A stretch of 64,000 nt of DNA from contig JAQFVV010000231.1 in the NCBI GenBank assembly GCA_028023455.1, positions 1-64,000 of the forward strand, given 5' to 3'. Positions within the stretch are counted from its first letter, which is position 1; every line of letters starts with the position of its first letter. This stretch comes from Epiperipatus broadwayi. Taxonomy: Eukaryota; Onychophora; Udeonychophora; Euonychophora; Peripatidae. Position numbers and translations under genes: made by a program. Positions 1 to 11,469 of this stretch are shown piece by piece. Below the pieces are notes generated by a model. It did not search any database. It was not told the DNA's origin and saw only the letters and a list, made by a program, of their open reading frames with translations.

Positions 1-1657
1 ACGTACATGATAATTCAAATATTAATAATATTATATTGATGTATGATTGGATTGGAAATATCTAGATAATAATAACCCACAAAAACATGGAGACACACGC
101 AAATTTTATTTAAAACAAATAACAAATTTTATTTGACAAACTATAATTCAATACAAAAACATATACAGTACATTATATCTACACTTTCTTTTTACCTTAA
201 ATATAGTAACTCTCAATTTCTTCCGTTTTCAATGCTTTCTCTTTGTATTACAGATATATTGTAGAAAATACATAATCGATTTTTCCCCTAATGAAATTCA
301 ATAATTTACTTTAATAAATCTAAAGTCGATATTCTCTTGGAAATTTCTTGATCTTATCCGATCATCCTGATTAAATATTATTTTTTTGTCCTAATCTTTA
401 CAACAGAGATATCTTAATAATAGTGAGACTAAGTTATTGCAAATAAATTGGCATTAAGATCAAACATCATCATAGTGCACTCTCTATGTTCATGTTCTTA
501 TAACATAATAATATTTTAACAATACTACCTTTCCAGCGAAGTTCTCAGCTGGCCATGTAAATATTTATTAAATAAATTTATATATGCATTGCTTATGCCC
601 AATCATTCGTAAGTTTTATTTAACCCTTAACAGTTATTAACTTAATTATTTTTGACTCGAATGCTAAATCAAATCTACAAAAACAATATTCAAATACACC
701 AATTGCCCATACATCATGTGCATTCATTCAGACATTAAATTGAGTTTGCGACCTGGTATCCAATACTTATAATAATGCTTATCATGGCTATCCTTTCATA
801 CACATGTAAGGAATATCAAATATTAATATGAGGCAGGCAATGACCCGAATAAGAGAGAACCTTTTCACTAAGGTTGAGATATGCTAGGATTTTTATCACT
901 AGTCATATAAAACATAGGTATACCAAATACCTCTGGCCATCAAAATAAGAAACCTTCTTACGGTGTAGAGAATATCCAAGTGGGAAAACTCTTCCACTGG
1001 GTTCAAATACTTTATGAATATCGCATAAATCTTAGTGAGCTAGACTTCACTGAGTTTCGTGGAGATCTTTGTCTATCCACACACATACAGGTTGAAACAT
1101 CAAATTATACAAGTAAAACTTTCATAACCTTAGTATTCTTGCGAATTAGTGTACCGGAATATGAGCCCATAAATTTTCCAAGCATAAATCAGCTTGTTTC
1201 TGGCCTTAACTTTATGATAACAATAATAATAAGCAATAAGAAATGCGCGCAAAATTCTCACAACTATTTCCATGCACTTTTATAAAACAATAAAAATAAA
1301 AATGATGATGATACTCAATAGATAAGCAATTCATTTATAAGTCTAAGCATTTGATAATAACTTCTGATGCTAATAATAATATCTTTTAATTGTTCCTTTT
1401 TTTTAGATTGAGAAAAAAAATTGTTTGTAAAGAATTTTAAATAAGGCATATAAATTTCACCCCTCCAGATGACCATAATAGCAAAAGAATTTAAATAAAC
1501 ATATATAAAATCATCTGAAATCAATTTCTACCCCCAAAATAATCATAATAGCAATTATTACATGAATTAATTTTAAAATAGACGATATATGTGATACACT
1601 ACAAAGATAGAAATTCATTTTTTTTATATATATGAAATGTCCTACACACATAAAGAG

Positions 1658-1658
<1 letters not shown>
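1..1658. other. AT-rich DNA, no gene recognised
   Basis: This stretch has no coding signature on either strand. The open frame at 980-1285 (101 codons) shows no domain and no coding-like composition, so I treat it as chance. No repeat shared with the rest of the window was seen here. Confidence 0.5.

Positions 1659-1716
<58 letters not shown>
1659..1716. repeat. (AAT)n microsatellite
   Basis: About 19 uninterrupted AAT/ATA trinucleotide units are visible by eye. Confidence 0.95.
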
Positions 1717-1717
<1 letters not shown>

Positions 1718-1723
1718 TTATAC

Positions 1724-2020
1724 TTATATAAGTCTTTTAGTAGGTGTTCTTCCAAGTTCCTGATTTCTCCTTTTTTTTCTCCTTGACTGGTTTATGAGAG
1801 CATATAAGTCCTTGTTGTAAAAAGTTCTTTTGATAGAGTTCGGTTCCTTTTCTCTCATATATACAGTTTTTATTTTGCTGAATGCGTTCCTCATTTCAAA
1901 CTCTAGGTAGATTACCTTTAAACTTTGTAATTTTCTGCAGGTTTCAGTTAAACAGCCTTCATTTAATTTTTTCACAATATCAGTCTGTTTTTGATTGTCC
2001 TTTTCCAATTTTAATTTCAT
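1724..2020 (-). other. unassigned 98-codon open frame, rich in K/R/E
   Basis: A minus-strand frame of 98 codons encodes a highly charged peptide (MKLKLEKDNQKQTDIVKKLN at its start) with no cysteine-histidine motif, membrane segment or known domain. It abuts the AAT microsatellite. It could be the worn remnant of a retroelement coiled-coil segment or simply chance in AT-rich DNA. I do not recognise it and see no neighbouring exon that would extend it. Confidence 0.15.
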
Positions 2021-3900
2021 TTTATATGTTTAAATTGACTTACATATACATCAAACTTTTGATGTTTTAAATTTTACTATTTTCATATATATAAATGATA
2101 TTAAACTCAAATTTTAACTTCTGTGGTTTAAATTTTTATTACCATCTGCTGAATAGCTGACTTTTGGAGGTTCAGATGTGTGCCCACTTAAAATTTACTC
2201 ACTATAAATTGTTATATTTAGCCAAATTATTCTGAAGAAACAAAAGTACAATAAAATGATTTTCAATTTTATAACACAGTTTTCCTTAAGTCAATGAAGG
2301 AAAACTGCTGCAGATAAGTTTTAAAAATACAAGCCAGTTTAAAATAAAAAGAAGCCTTTTTTCCTTTAACACAGCTTTTATAGAGACATCCACCTGTGTT
2401 TATTATCTTTATAATTAATTGACATGTTCCCCCTTCTCAATTAAATTTAACCTTTTGCCCCTTCAGAAAAATCAGGCACAAATTCCATTTCAAACAGACA
2501 GGATTAATTTTACAATCTAACAATTGCCAATTAATTTTTGACACTCTGACAGACCAGACATCATTAATAGTCTAAATTAATAGTCCACTAAAATTCCTTA
2601 GTGAGATATGTGTCTTTTAAGGAATGATAATTAACTGAGTAATATAACACTTGAACCTATACTAGAAGTAATCTTACTTTTCCCCTTTAATAGTGAAACC
2701 AGATATATATTACAGCTGTTTCAAACTCAGACTTTAAATTACATTTAGCTGCTAATATTAAACTTATTAAAAATGATTTTAATTTCTTATTTAAAATTGC
2801 TTTACAACATGTAAGAAATGATTATTAATTGTAAATTGTGCCATTAAGATCTACAATTATATTATATACACACACATTGCAGGTATATAATTTTTTTTAA
2901 TTAACCTTTAATTGACCAATTTACTGCCTTAATCTATAATTATAATCTTTAATTATTATAACTATATTATTATTATTATTATTATTTTATTTACTTTCAT
3001 GAATTATTTATTTCCAACCTAGCATAAAATAATGACTATTCATCATCACTATCCTAATGTAGTTTTTAATAGTCACACACCTCCTTTTTCCCCAGTCAAC
3101 CTATCAACAAATTCTAATATTTTCTTAATATTAATTTAACCCATAAATTAAAATAAAATAATTCTCTGGTTATAAACACATTAACAATAAATTCTTAGAT
3201 TGCTTATTAGTCAAAAATTGCAATCCCTTTAAATATGGGTTCAAACTCGGTCTTGGCTAAAATTTTCTTATTACAGAAAAAAATACATATATTATGAGGA
3301 AAATTTAGATGGAACCTTCTTTGCATATTTAACTTAAAAAAATGGAGCCTTGGCCACATCCAAGGGCTACAATATATATATATTCTAACAATTTTAATAG
3401 TCCTCTAAATATATTATGGCTTATCAAATACATAACTTTGATAATATAAATACAATCATTACTGCAACAATTCACAAGCCAGATTCCCAAAGAATCATTT
3501 AAGCAAATATCCAAATTAGGTTTACATTTTTGTATTGATGCTAATTTACTAAAATGAAAGTGGGCATTATATACAAGTGTATTTAAATAATTCTTTAGGA
3601 ATCTATCTGGCTTGTGAATTGGAATATTAACATGTCAAAATCTGGTCATTCAGTGAGTATAAACACCACTTCTTATAGTTATTTTTCAGTAAATTACATG
3701 ACCACAATGTTGGTAAGGGTTTTAAAGATATCTTTCATACATATATTACACATTGATTATAAGGGTCAAGCTTTCTGCAGTCACATCTTTGAGATGATCC
3801 ACTTTACATAAATGCATTAAGGATTATTACTAATGATTTATTAAGTTAAACCACTAAACATCATATGATCACCATCTCATACTAGCACATAATTGTTGTA
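2021..3900. other. AT-rich DNA, no gene recognised
   Basis: Only short simple tracts are visible (for example ATT repeats near 2965-2985 and a TA run near 3370). The open frames at 3329-3514 (minus) and 3614-3811 (plus) are hydrophobic, low-complexity and have no recognisable domain. Confidence 0.45.
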
Positions 3901-4074
3901 ATCAAAGGCAAAACTCTCCATACAGTAGTGCTACCATGTGCTAACCAGAGTAATCAATGGATGCCAGAAGGCTTGTGCACTAGATAGGGATTTTATGCAC
4001 AAGCCTTCTGGCATCCATTGATTACTCTGGTTAACACAGGGTGGCACTACTGTATAGACAGTTTTGCCTTTGTT
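3901..4074. repeat. palindromic copy of hammerhead family II (tail only)
   Basis: This is a near-perfect inverted repeat of about 80-bp arms around a centre near 3985, beginning with GGCAAAACTCTCCATACAGT and ending with its reverse complement. The same arm recurs at 22274, 25702, 44103 and 60027. Here the two arms join before reaching the ribozyme portion present in the longer copies at 22375, 25885 and 60124. The flanking word CATCATATGATCACCATCTC just upstream is also shared with the copies at about 44.0 and 60.0 kb, so the element's left part probably extends to about 3860. Confidence 0.75.
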
Positions 4075-4162
4075 GATTTATTAAGTTAGAGATTCTCTCC
4101 ATGCCAGATATAAAAGATTCAACTTATTATTTTGATTTAGTTATAATTTATTAATTGATTAA

Positions 4163-4215
4163 GAGAATATATATATATATATATATGGGAATCCACCTCT
4201 ACTGTTAAAGGTTAA
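4163..4215. repeat. flank duplication, left copy
   Basis: The segment AAGAGAA-(TA)n-GGGAATCCACCTCTACTGTT plus about 10 more bases occurs here and again at 19823-19876, on the far side of the LTR retrotransposon. It is longer than a target-site duplication, so the element sits between two copies of a short tandem duplication (or an assembly collapse/expansion at the TA tract). Confidence 0.8.
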
Positions 4216-5190
4216 AGGAATGTATGACCTATATATATATATATATATTGTGCCCTTTTGTATGGGTCTCCATAAATTGTTGTATCCATTTATTTAAAAA
4301 ATTTTAAATTTAAGATATATTTAGCTATATGATTTTAATTTTGTTTATAACAATCTTTTAAAAAGTGTAATTAAAGTAATTCATGAGTGTTTGATATGTG
4401 AAAATTGTGCTGATGTTTGAGAGAGACATTTCAATGGGAATGATAATAGTATATGGTTGGGAAAACTGGCCATAAGCAATACTGCATTAATAAATTTAAT
4501 AAATAAATGTTTAAAGTTAAAGTTTTAAAAGACAAGTTAAAATTAAATGCATATATTTATTGTTGATAAAAATTAATATTTAATAAATGAATATAAATAT
4601 TTTAATTATTAGTATTACATAATAGAAGATTAATATTTGATTTTAATAATATCGAATTATTATTTTAAAAATTGTTATAAGATATTATTTATTTTAAAAA
4701 TATTTATTTTTAAAAAATGTATTGTTAGTTTATTTTTAGATTATTACAAGCGTCTGTAGCTCTGTTGTAAAAAAACAGATGTTAATTAAAATACGTACAC
4801 ACATGCTTGGGAGTTTTTTAGTAAAGTTGCAAAGCTATTTTAAAAATTCTGTTATAAAATTTATAAATATTATTTTGGCTATCATGAAATAAAAATAAAG
4901 ATAATTAATGTGAAATATTAAATCTGATTTTTAAAATACTGTTTAAAAACATAACGAATAAAAATAGACTTAGTTTGTTTATAAAAATAATCTTATAAAA
5001 GTTAAACGTAAAAGTTAAGTAAGAAAGTATATTTTAAAAAATGTTTAATAGATTTAAATAAATGATAAAGATTAATTTAAGAATTTAATAATGTGATAAA
5101 TAATAAATATTAAATAAGTCATTATTTATTTTTAATTCTGTCTTGTTGGTGAAATATGTAAATAAGCTAGCAAGTCAATTGTTTAATTCA

Positions 5191-5223
5191 CCAATCAAGT
5201 GGGAGTTTTCTTCCGGTATAAAA
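5191..5223 (+). promoter_or_regulatory. candidate LTR core promoter (CCAAT + TATAAAA)
   Basis: A CCAAT word at 5191-5195 is followed by TATAAAA at 5217-5223 in a locally GC-richer patch (TTCCGGTATAAAACC). The same pair is conserved in the 3' LTR (TATAAAA at 16432-16438). In DNA this AT-rich such words arise by chance, so this is only a candidate. Confidence 0.3.
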
Positions 5224-8200
5224 CCAAGGTTCAATTGTTAGGAGGTGACTTGTGATTGAAATTCTTAAAGTAAAAGGTGCTATTAAAAATAGCTAAGTGA
5301 TTATAGACGCTCTTAAAATCGTTTTAAAATTATAAGAGAGTAGTTTTTAAAATAATTTATAAAAGTTACCGATGAATATGCAGTGTTAATTTATTGTAGT
5401 TCCCTATTGATCGTTTCCTATTAATGCTCAATTTACTATCAAATAATCATGAGGACATCATATAAGGATAAAATGTATTGGAGACTTTATACTGAAAATT
5501 TAACAAACGCTGGATTGACTAGCAGAGTTATTAGATGCCTAAAAGTAATACGTTGGACTTTGTATAAATTTAAAAGCTAATGGTAATTAATTTTTATAAA
5601 ATAGATATTTAAAAAAATGAGAAATACTTCTTTATGAAGCAAGTATTTGTAAATTCTAAATTTAAATATATATCTTGGTAAAGATATAATATATAACAGT
5701 AATTGTATAAATATTTGCCTTGTTAAGTCTTTATGGTTTAAAAGACTAAATTCTGACAATTTTAAAAGGCAAATAAATTGGAGATGTAATAAGTAAAGAA
5801 ATACTTATAAGTAAAAATTATGATATTATTAAAGTCTAAACGCTGGTCGTATAGAAGACTCTAAAAATAATCTTACCTAAATATCTGTTACGGAATGCGC
5901 AAATCAATTACATGTGGATATCCAAATAAAGTTAAAATAATTAAACAAGAACTTTATAAATTATAGACTAATGCTAAAAATAATAACTTTAAAATAATTT
6001 TCCTATAAAGAAGAGAATATGGATCCTATAAACTATTTTAATTTTATTTTGTTTATGGTGGAACTGACTCTGACTTTTTTTTTTATTTTATTTTTAAAAA
6101 AAAGAACGTTTTCATTTTTGTCATAAAAACTTTTAAAGAACACGTGATGTACCGGAAAAGGAAGTAATGTTTAGTGAAAATTTGTGCCTAGGAAAAAGAA
6201 CAATGACAACTGGATGAAAACACCGTTGGATGTTATGTAATATTTTTATTTATTAACTAACATAAATATTTCATTAATTATTGATTTATTAAAGATAGGA
6301 AAGGTACATTTACATTTTTTTAAAAATAATAACTAAATACTAATATAACTTTTATTGCATAAAGTTTATTTTATAATTATACAACACGTAATATTTTAAA
6401 GAATAATTGTTGAGTGTAAATGTGAAATTATTTTGTAAAACTGGAATCCTGGAGGACATCGTGACGGACTGTACATTGAAGTATTATTTATGGTAAAAAT
6501 TGTGTAATAATAATAATAATTTGATGTATTTACTATGTTTTCTTTAGATCAACCAAATGTTATATGATTATTGAATGAATGTATTAATATTTAAATAATA
6601 TACACGCACAAGACTAATAATAGCAGTTTTATTTTAATATGCATATTTTAAATTGATGATATAAATTTAGTACAACGTAATATGAGAACCTAGAAATAAT
6701 TATATGATTCTTTCGTGAATGAATTTCAATGTTTCTGTTCCAATATTAGAAATTAGATTTATTATACTAGTGTAAGTTATTTATTTTTTTCTTTTAAAGT
6801 TAGTAAGAAGTATATAAGGTCTATATTTTATTTTATTTTTATTAGATGAGTTACGTTAATTTTACATAGAAATTTATATTTTTGATTGAAGGCTTATTGT
6901 AAATAGATGATGAGGTATAGGAGAGTTTGGATCGTTATTATTTTTTTTGTTTTAAAATTGGTCATTTGTTTTACTGAAATTAAATAGGGTTAAAATGACT
7001 TTTGTAGGTAGTAGTTTTATAAAGGAATAGGAATAATAAGTAAAGAAAAGTAATGATTTAAAATGGAAAAGAATCATAGAATTTTATTTAACATTATACT
7101 TTATAAAAGTTGAAATTATTGAATAATTTTAAAATATTATTTTTTAAAGATACATATACGTATTGCATATTTTAATAAGACATGTAGTATGACATTATAT
7201 CGGAATGAAATAAACAGTGATAGTCAATAATTGTTATTATACTACAAAGTTATATCAGTTGATACATTAATTAATATTTGAGTCATACTGATAATAAATG
7301 TAATACAGCCTTATACATTATAATATAAATAACAGTAGGACTTAAGTGAAATAGCATTTAAATTATTAAAGTTGGTTTATTTACATACATGCTACATGAA
7401 TGATATCTTACATAAAATCTTTTCTTATATTAATTGATAATAAGTAATGTTTATGTAAATTAAAGTCATAAACTTAATTGAATTTTATTAATAAAACATT
7501 CTCTGAAATGTATAAATTATCTACTTATAGTTATGGAAATAATAACAGTGTAAAAATCTTGTATTATTATTTTTCTTATTTTTTTTTTTATTTTCTTTAG
7601 TTCCATTTAAATGTAAATAGTGTAAATAAATTATTTGTTAAAGTTAATGTAAATAAATTTGTTAAGTTGTTTAAAAGATGTGTTGAATTCATTATTTTAC
7701 ACCACAGCATTTGACAACAGATAATTTGAATAAACATAATATTTGCACAATATGAATTTATTATTTTATTATTTGAGAAAGAAACACAATATTTTCTTAA
7801 TATAATTTATAGAAATTGATTGACATTAACATATGATATTACAATGGTCATAAAGTAATTATAATGCACAATATAAAAGTATAAGATTATTTATTGCCAC
7901 AAATTGTTAAATTATAAGATTTTGGTTTATTTTAAAATTAAGATACTATATGGAAATGAAAGACATGTATATGATTTATTTATTTTCTTAATGATTAAAA
8001 GTATAACCCAATAGATAAGATTAAGATATACCCTAAAGATTATTATTGTTAGTGATTATTATTAGAATAAGTTAGGTGTATTTAGGTTTGATATTAAATC
8101 CCTTATCATTCCTATCTACATGAATTATTATTACTTTAAGATAATTAGAAGAACCTGAGATCATTTTAATTATATTTCCTTAACAATAGATTGAGATTTA

Positions 8201-8297
8201 TTTATCTATTATTATTAAAGATAATTCATTTATAAAAGTCATAAGAGTGCTGTAGAGTTAGTAATGAGATAATGAAGAAGTAATAGTATTCTTATGC

Positions 8298-8334
8298 CAT
8301 TGAGACAGTGTCTTGGAAAGACATTGACTCAATG
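8298..8334 (+). other. 37-nt LTR hairpin
   Basis: CATTGAG pairs with CTCAATG, then an A/A mismatch, then CAGTGTCTT pairs with AAGACATTG (one G-U), closed by a GGA loop. The structure lies about 240 nt from the end of the 5' LTR and is repeated unchanged in the 3' LTR at 19517-19553. It would be transcribed in the leader if transcription starts upstream. Its function is unknown; an RNA element is possible. Confidence 0.55.
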
Positions 8335-8589
8335 TAAATCTGATTACCAATTGTAACTTCACTTCACAGTCTCATGATTTTAATTAAATATTTATTTAAT
8401 TAGTACATAATATTGAACTATATTAATTTTTGATAAGTTTGGAATAAATCTGATAAGTTATAATATTATAAAAATATATTAAAGATAGTTGTACATATTT
8501 TAGCCGAGCATAATAATTTGATTGAGCTAGTCATATTTTAAATTATATCATATATCGAGAAGTGAGGGTACAAACGGTAGTTAGGATTT

Positions 8590-8607
8590 TGGCGCCCAAA
8601 CGTTTTA
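8590..8607 (+). promoter_or_regulatory. primer-binding site, tRNA-Lys-like
   Basis: TGGCGCCCAAACG begins 17 nt after the end of the 5' LTR. TGGCGCCC is the reverse complement of the 3' end (CCA included) of animal tRNA-Lys. Complementarity is clear for about 10 nt and then becomes imperfect. A 17-nt gap between LTR and primer site is longer than usual for Ty3/gypsy. The remaining leader (8608-9261) is AT-rich and non-coding. Confidence 0.7.
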
Positions 8608-9261
8608 GGCTTAGATATTTAGTTAAGGATTAGAATATACATAATTTTAGGGTGGTATATGTTAGGAGGATAGAGTGATAGGTATAGATTTGTTAGTATA
8701 AAATTGTGTATGGATTAAAATGTATAATTTAGGAATTAATGATTAGTATATTTATTAAATATAAATAGTTTAGTATTTTTATAATAGTAGTTATAAGTGA
8801 TTAGATATTAATTGTAAAATTAAAATAAAAATCTTATTAGCAAAGTTATTATATTTTCATGTGGTATCTATAATATGATTATTTAAAAAAATTAAATACT
8901 AAGTTGATTTTAAATTAATAAGCAAATAAATATGTAAATGATGAAATGTGGCAAATAATTATTTTGTAATATGACCATGTCAATTCTTAAGATATTTTAA
9001 ATGTATATTTAATATAATATATTATGTGCAAATTGTCTGTGGATCATAGGTGTAAAGATAATGATATGACACAATTTTGTTATTCGTAGTTATATAATTA
9101 GTTTATAATAAATAGTGTAGAGTTTTCAAAGATCCTATTTTGTGATTAATTGTAGAAGTGAATTGAGTGGAGATGGAAAGGTTGATAGGGAATTATTATT
9201 TTTGAAATATTGATAATAAATACTGCATACTAATAAAATTGAATTTTAAAAAAATATAGAA

Positions 9262-11469
9262 ATGAATAACTGGGATAAAGATTTAGAAGTTGAGATGTCT
9301 AATTTTATTGTTGAAGATAATAGTTGTGAGGAGAGAAAAGAAGGGGAGAAATTAGTAGATTTTGAGACAATATTAGAAAATACTCAAAATATGGATAGTG
9401 AAATAGAGGAGGAGGAAGAGGTAGTTTTTAAAACAGTAGAAAAAGAAGTAGTAAAAACTGAGAAAACTATAGAGAACTTCTCAATGCTTGATTTTATGAA
9501 ACATTTTGAATTAATGAGTCAAGGTATTATTAATTCAGTGAAAGAGGAGAATAATAAAAATAGTCTTAGATTAGATGCTATTAAAGAAGAAATGAAAAAG
9601 GAGAATAATTCTTTAAAAGAAGAAATGAAAAAGGAGAATAATTCTTTAAAAGAAGAAATGAAAAAGGAGAATAATTCTTTAAAAGAAGAAATGAAAAAGG
9701 AGAGTAATAAAATGAATATGAAGTTAGATTCTCTTAGAGAGGATATAATTGAGAATAATATAAAAGTAGAATCTCTTGAGGAAAATATTAGAGAAGTTAA
9801 AGAAAACTTAAGTAAAGATAAAGAAGAGATAAGATTTTGTATAGACAATATAAATAAAAAAGTTGAGGATAATTCTGAAATTGTAAAGAATTTTAAAAAA
9901 GATGTGGAAGATAAAATTAATAATCTGGATATCAAGTTTAGTAAAAATGAAGAAGTAGTTGAATCTTTAAAGTTAGAAATAATAAAAATTGATGATAAAA
10001 ATCAAGAGTTGTTGGAAAGAAAATTTTATGAATTTTCAGAAAGTACGATTAAAAATTTGAAAGATCAAATAGCAGAATCTATTGATCAATGTAGGATCAA
10101 TAACAATGATTTAGCTTTAAAAATTGATAGCTATAAATTAAAAGTTGATAGTGAGATTTGTGAGGTTAAGGACCATGTTAATAATGTTAGTGAAGATATT
10201 AAAAGTGTTAGGAGTGCCATAGTTCAGACCAAAGAAGATATAAAAGATGAAATAGAGAAGGAACTTATTGAAAAATTTAAGGAGCTAGATGTTAAAAGAA
10301 TCGATGAGCATAAATATCGATCAAAGGTAGGAGAAAATTTAAAGCGTATGCAAAAAGATATAAAAGAGCATGCAGGTATGTTAGAACTAAACAATGATAA
10401 ATATAAAGAAATTTTAGATAAGAATTTGGATGAATTCAGGAAAGAACAGAAAGGGTATGTCAAGCAAGTGCTTGAACAAATGGATTTAGAGGCGAAAAAT
10501 GTAAATAATACAAAGACAGAAGAATTAAAAGGAAAAATAAGTGATCATGCTTATGAAGATTATGTTAGTTCATCACAAATAAATAAATTAGAATCAGGAA
10601 GGAAAAATAATAGTACTCAGTCAGAAAATACTATTGTGAAAGAAATTGATAGTAGACCAAGTAGAGAAATGGTTAATTGTGAAGGAAATGCTAATAATTC
10701 AATGGCTTTACGTTTTATGAAAGTCAAACCGTTTAAAGGAGAGTATATGGAAAATCCCTCAGAATTTTTAAATAATTTGGACGAATTATTTTCCATATGT
10801 TCCTTGTCAGAAAAAGAAAAAGTGGCAGTGTGTAGCAATCATTTGTATGGAGTTGCCAAAGATTGGTGGCAATCATTGTTTGAGAAACCAATAACTTATG
10901 GCGACTTTAAGTGTTTTATTGTTGGGAGTTTTTGGAACTCTGATAAACAAGATTGCATCAGATATCAGATTACTCAAGAAAAATACCATATTAGTAAAGG
11001 CAGCTATACAAGCTTTTTCAGAAATCAAGCTGTTCGGTTAAAAACGTTGACTGCTTGTCCATTATCAGAAGGACAGATTGTCAGAATTGTAAGGCATAAC
11101 TTACCTAAAAACGTTGAACAGTTGTTGATAGCTGCTGATCGTGGTTCAATAGAAGAAGTATCTGAGGTATTAGATGCTCTTGAAGTTGCTGAATTATCTA
11201 TGGATAATAGATTTAAAGTAAACAAGGATAGAAATAATTATCCGTTAGCAAATATCAATGTTAACAATGGTGTGAGACCTTCTGTAGGGTATAAAAGGAG
11301 ATTTGAGTATAGAGGTAGAGATAGGATGTCTCCACACTTTAAAAAAATTGTTAAATTTGATACATATAGAGATAGAAGTGATGATCAAAATAATCAGCCT
11401 TCTACTAGTGGTGTGACCACAATTCTTAAAAGACCAGCTAATAAAGCCAATAGTAAGAAATTAAACTAG
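9262..11469 (+). CDS. gag: Gag polyprotein of the Ty3/gypsy element
   Basis: A 735-residue structural protein predicted to form the virus-like particle that packages element RNA. The N-terminal ~480 residues are strongly charged and coiled-coil-like, including four near-identical 11-residue repeats (KEEMKKENNSL, about residues 109-150). Residues ~485-655 resemble the retrotransposon capsid domain: a KPFKGEY start, a DWWQSLFEKPITYGDFK segment and a conserved run of helices after it. The C-terminal ~80 residues are basic and rich in R/N (RRFEYRGRDR), probably RNA-binding; no CCHC zinc knuckle is seen. The long coiled coil makes it larger than typical gypsy Gag. The start is the first ATG of the frame. 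It ends in TAG at 11467 and overlaps the pol frame by 13 nt. Confidence 0.9.
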   Translation: MNNWDKDLEVEMSNFIVEDNSCEERKEGEKLVDFETILENTQNMDSEIEEEEEVVFKTVEKEVVKTEKTIENFSMLDFMKHFELMSQGIINSVKEENNKNSLRLDAIKEEMKKENNSLKEEMKKENNSLKEEMKKENNSLKEEMKKESNKMNMKLDSLREDIIENNIKVESLEENIREVKENLSKDKEEIRFCIDNINKKVEDNSEIVKNFKKDVEDKINNLDIKFSKNEEVVESLKLEIIKIDDKNQELLERKFYEFSESTIKNLKDQIAESIDQCRINNNDLALKIDSYKLKVDSEICEVKDHVNNVSEDIKSVRSAIVQTKEDIKDEIEKELIEKFKELDVKRIDEHKYRSKVGENLKRMQKDIKEHAGMLELNNDKYKEILDKNLDEFRKEQKGYVKQVLEQMDLEAKNVNNTKTEELKGKISDHAYEDYVSSSQINKLESGRKNNSTQSENTIVKEIDSRPSREMVNCEGNANNSMALRFMKVKPFKGEYMENPSEFLNNLDELFSICSLSEKEKVAVCSNHLYGVAKDWWQSLFEKPITYGDFKCFIVGSFWNSDKQDCIRYQITQEKYHISKGSYTSFFRNQAVRLKTLTACPLSEGQIVRIVRHNLPKNVEQLLIAADRGSIEEVSEVLDALEVAELSMDNRFKVNKDRNNYPLANINVNNGVRPSVGYKRRFEYRGRDRMSPHFKKIVKFDTYRDRSDDQNNQPSTSGVTTILKRPANKANSKKLN
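9586..9706 (+). repeat. 33-bp in-frame tandem repeat in gag
   Basis: About 3.6 copies of a 33-bp unit (start GAAGAAATGAAAAAGGAG) encode the repeated 11-residue coiled-coil block. Copies are nearly identical, which suggests recent slippage expansion. The unit length is a multiple of three, so the reading frame is preserved. Confidence 0.9.
11457..11469 (+). promoter_or_regulatory. gag/pol overlap, possible -1 frameshift site
   Basis: The pol frame is -1 relative to gag and is open from 11457, so the frames overlap by 13 nt. In gag codons the sequence reads AAA TTA AAC TAG. A TTA AAC lies directly before the stop; it is one base away from the classic U UUA AAC slippery heptamer. Frameshifting would yield Gag-Pol; reinitiation at ATG 11520 is the alternative. 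Confidence 0.4.

Larger units (their letters stand above)
4249..8572 (+). repeat. 5' LTR (4,324 bp)
   Basis: Starts TGTGCCC and ends GGGTACA; it matches 15463-19791 almost base for base. It is extremely AT-rich and contains no ORF of note. Visible candidates inside are a CCAAT/TATA pair near 5191-5223 and a strong hairpin at 8298-8334. If the TATA pair is used, U3 would be about 1 kb and R-U5 about 3.3 kb. Confidence 0.95.

Noticed and set aside
980-1285. 101-codon open frame as a gene
   Set aside because: No domain, no coding-like composition, and AT-rich surroundings make chance open frames of this length expected.
9519-9935. 138-codon minus-strand frame within gag
   Set aside because: It is the antisense shadow of the AAG/GAA-rich coiled-coil codons of gag.
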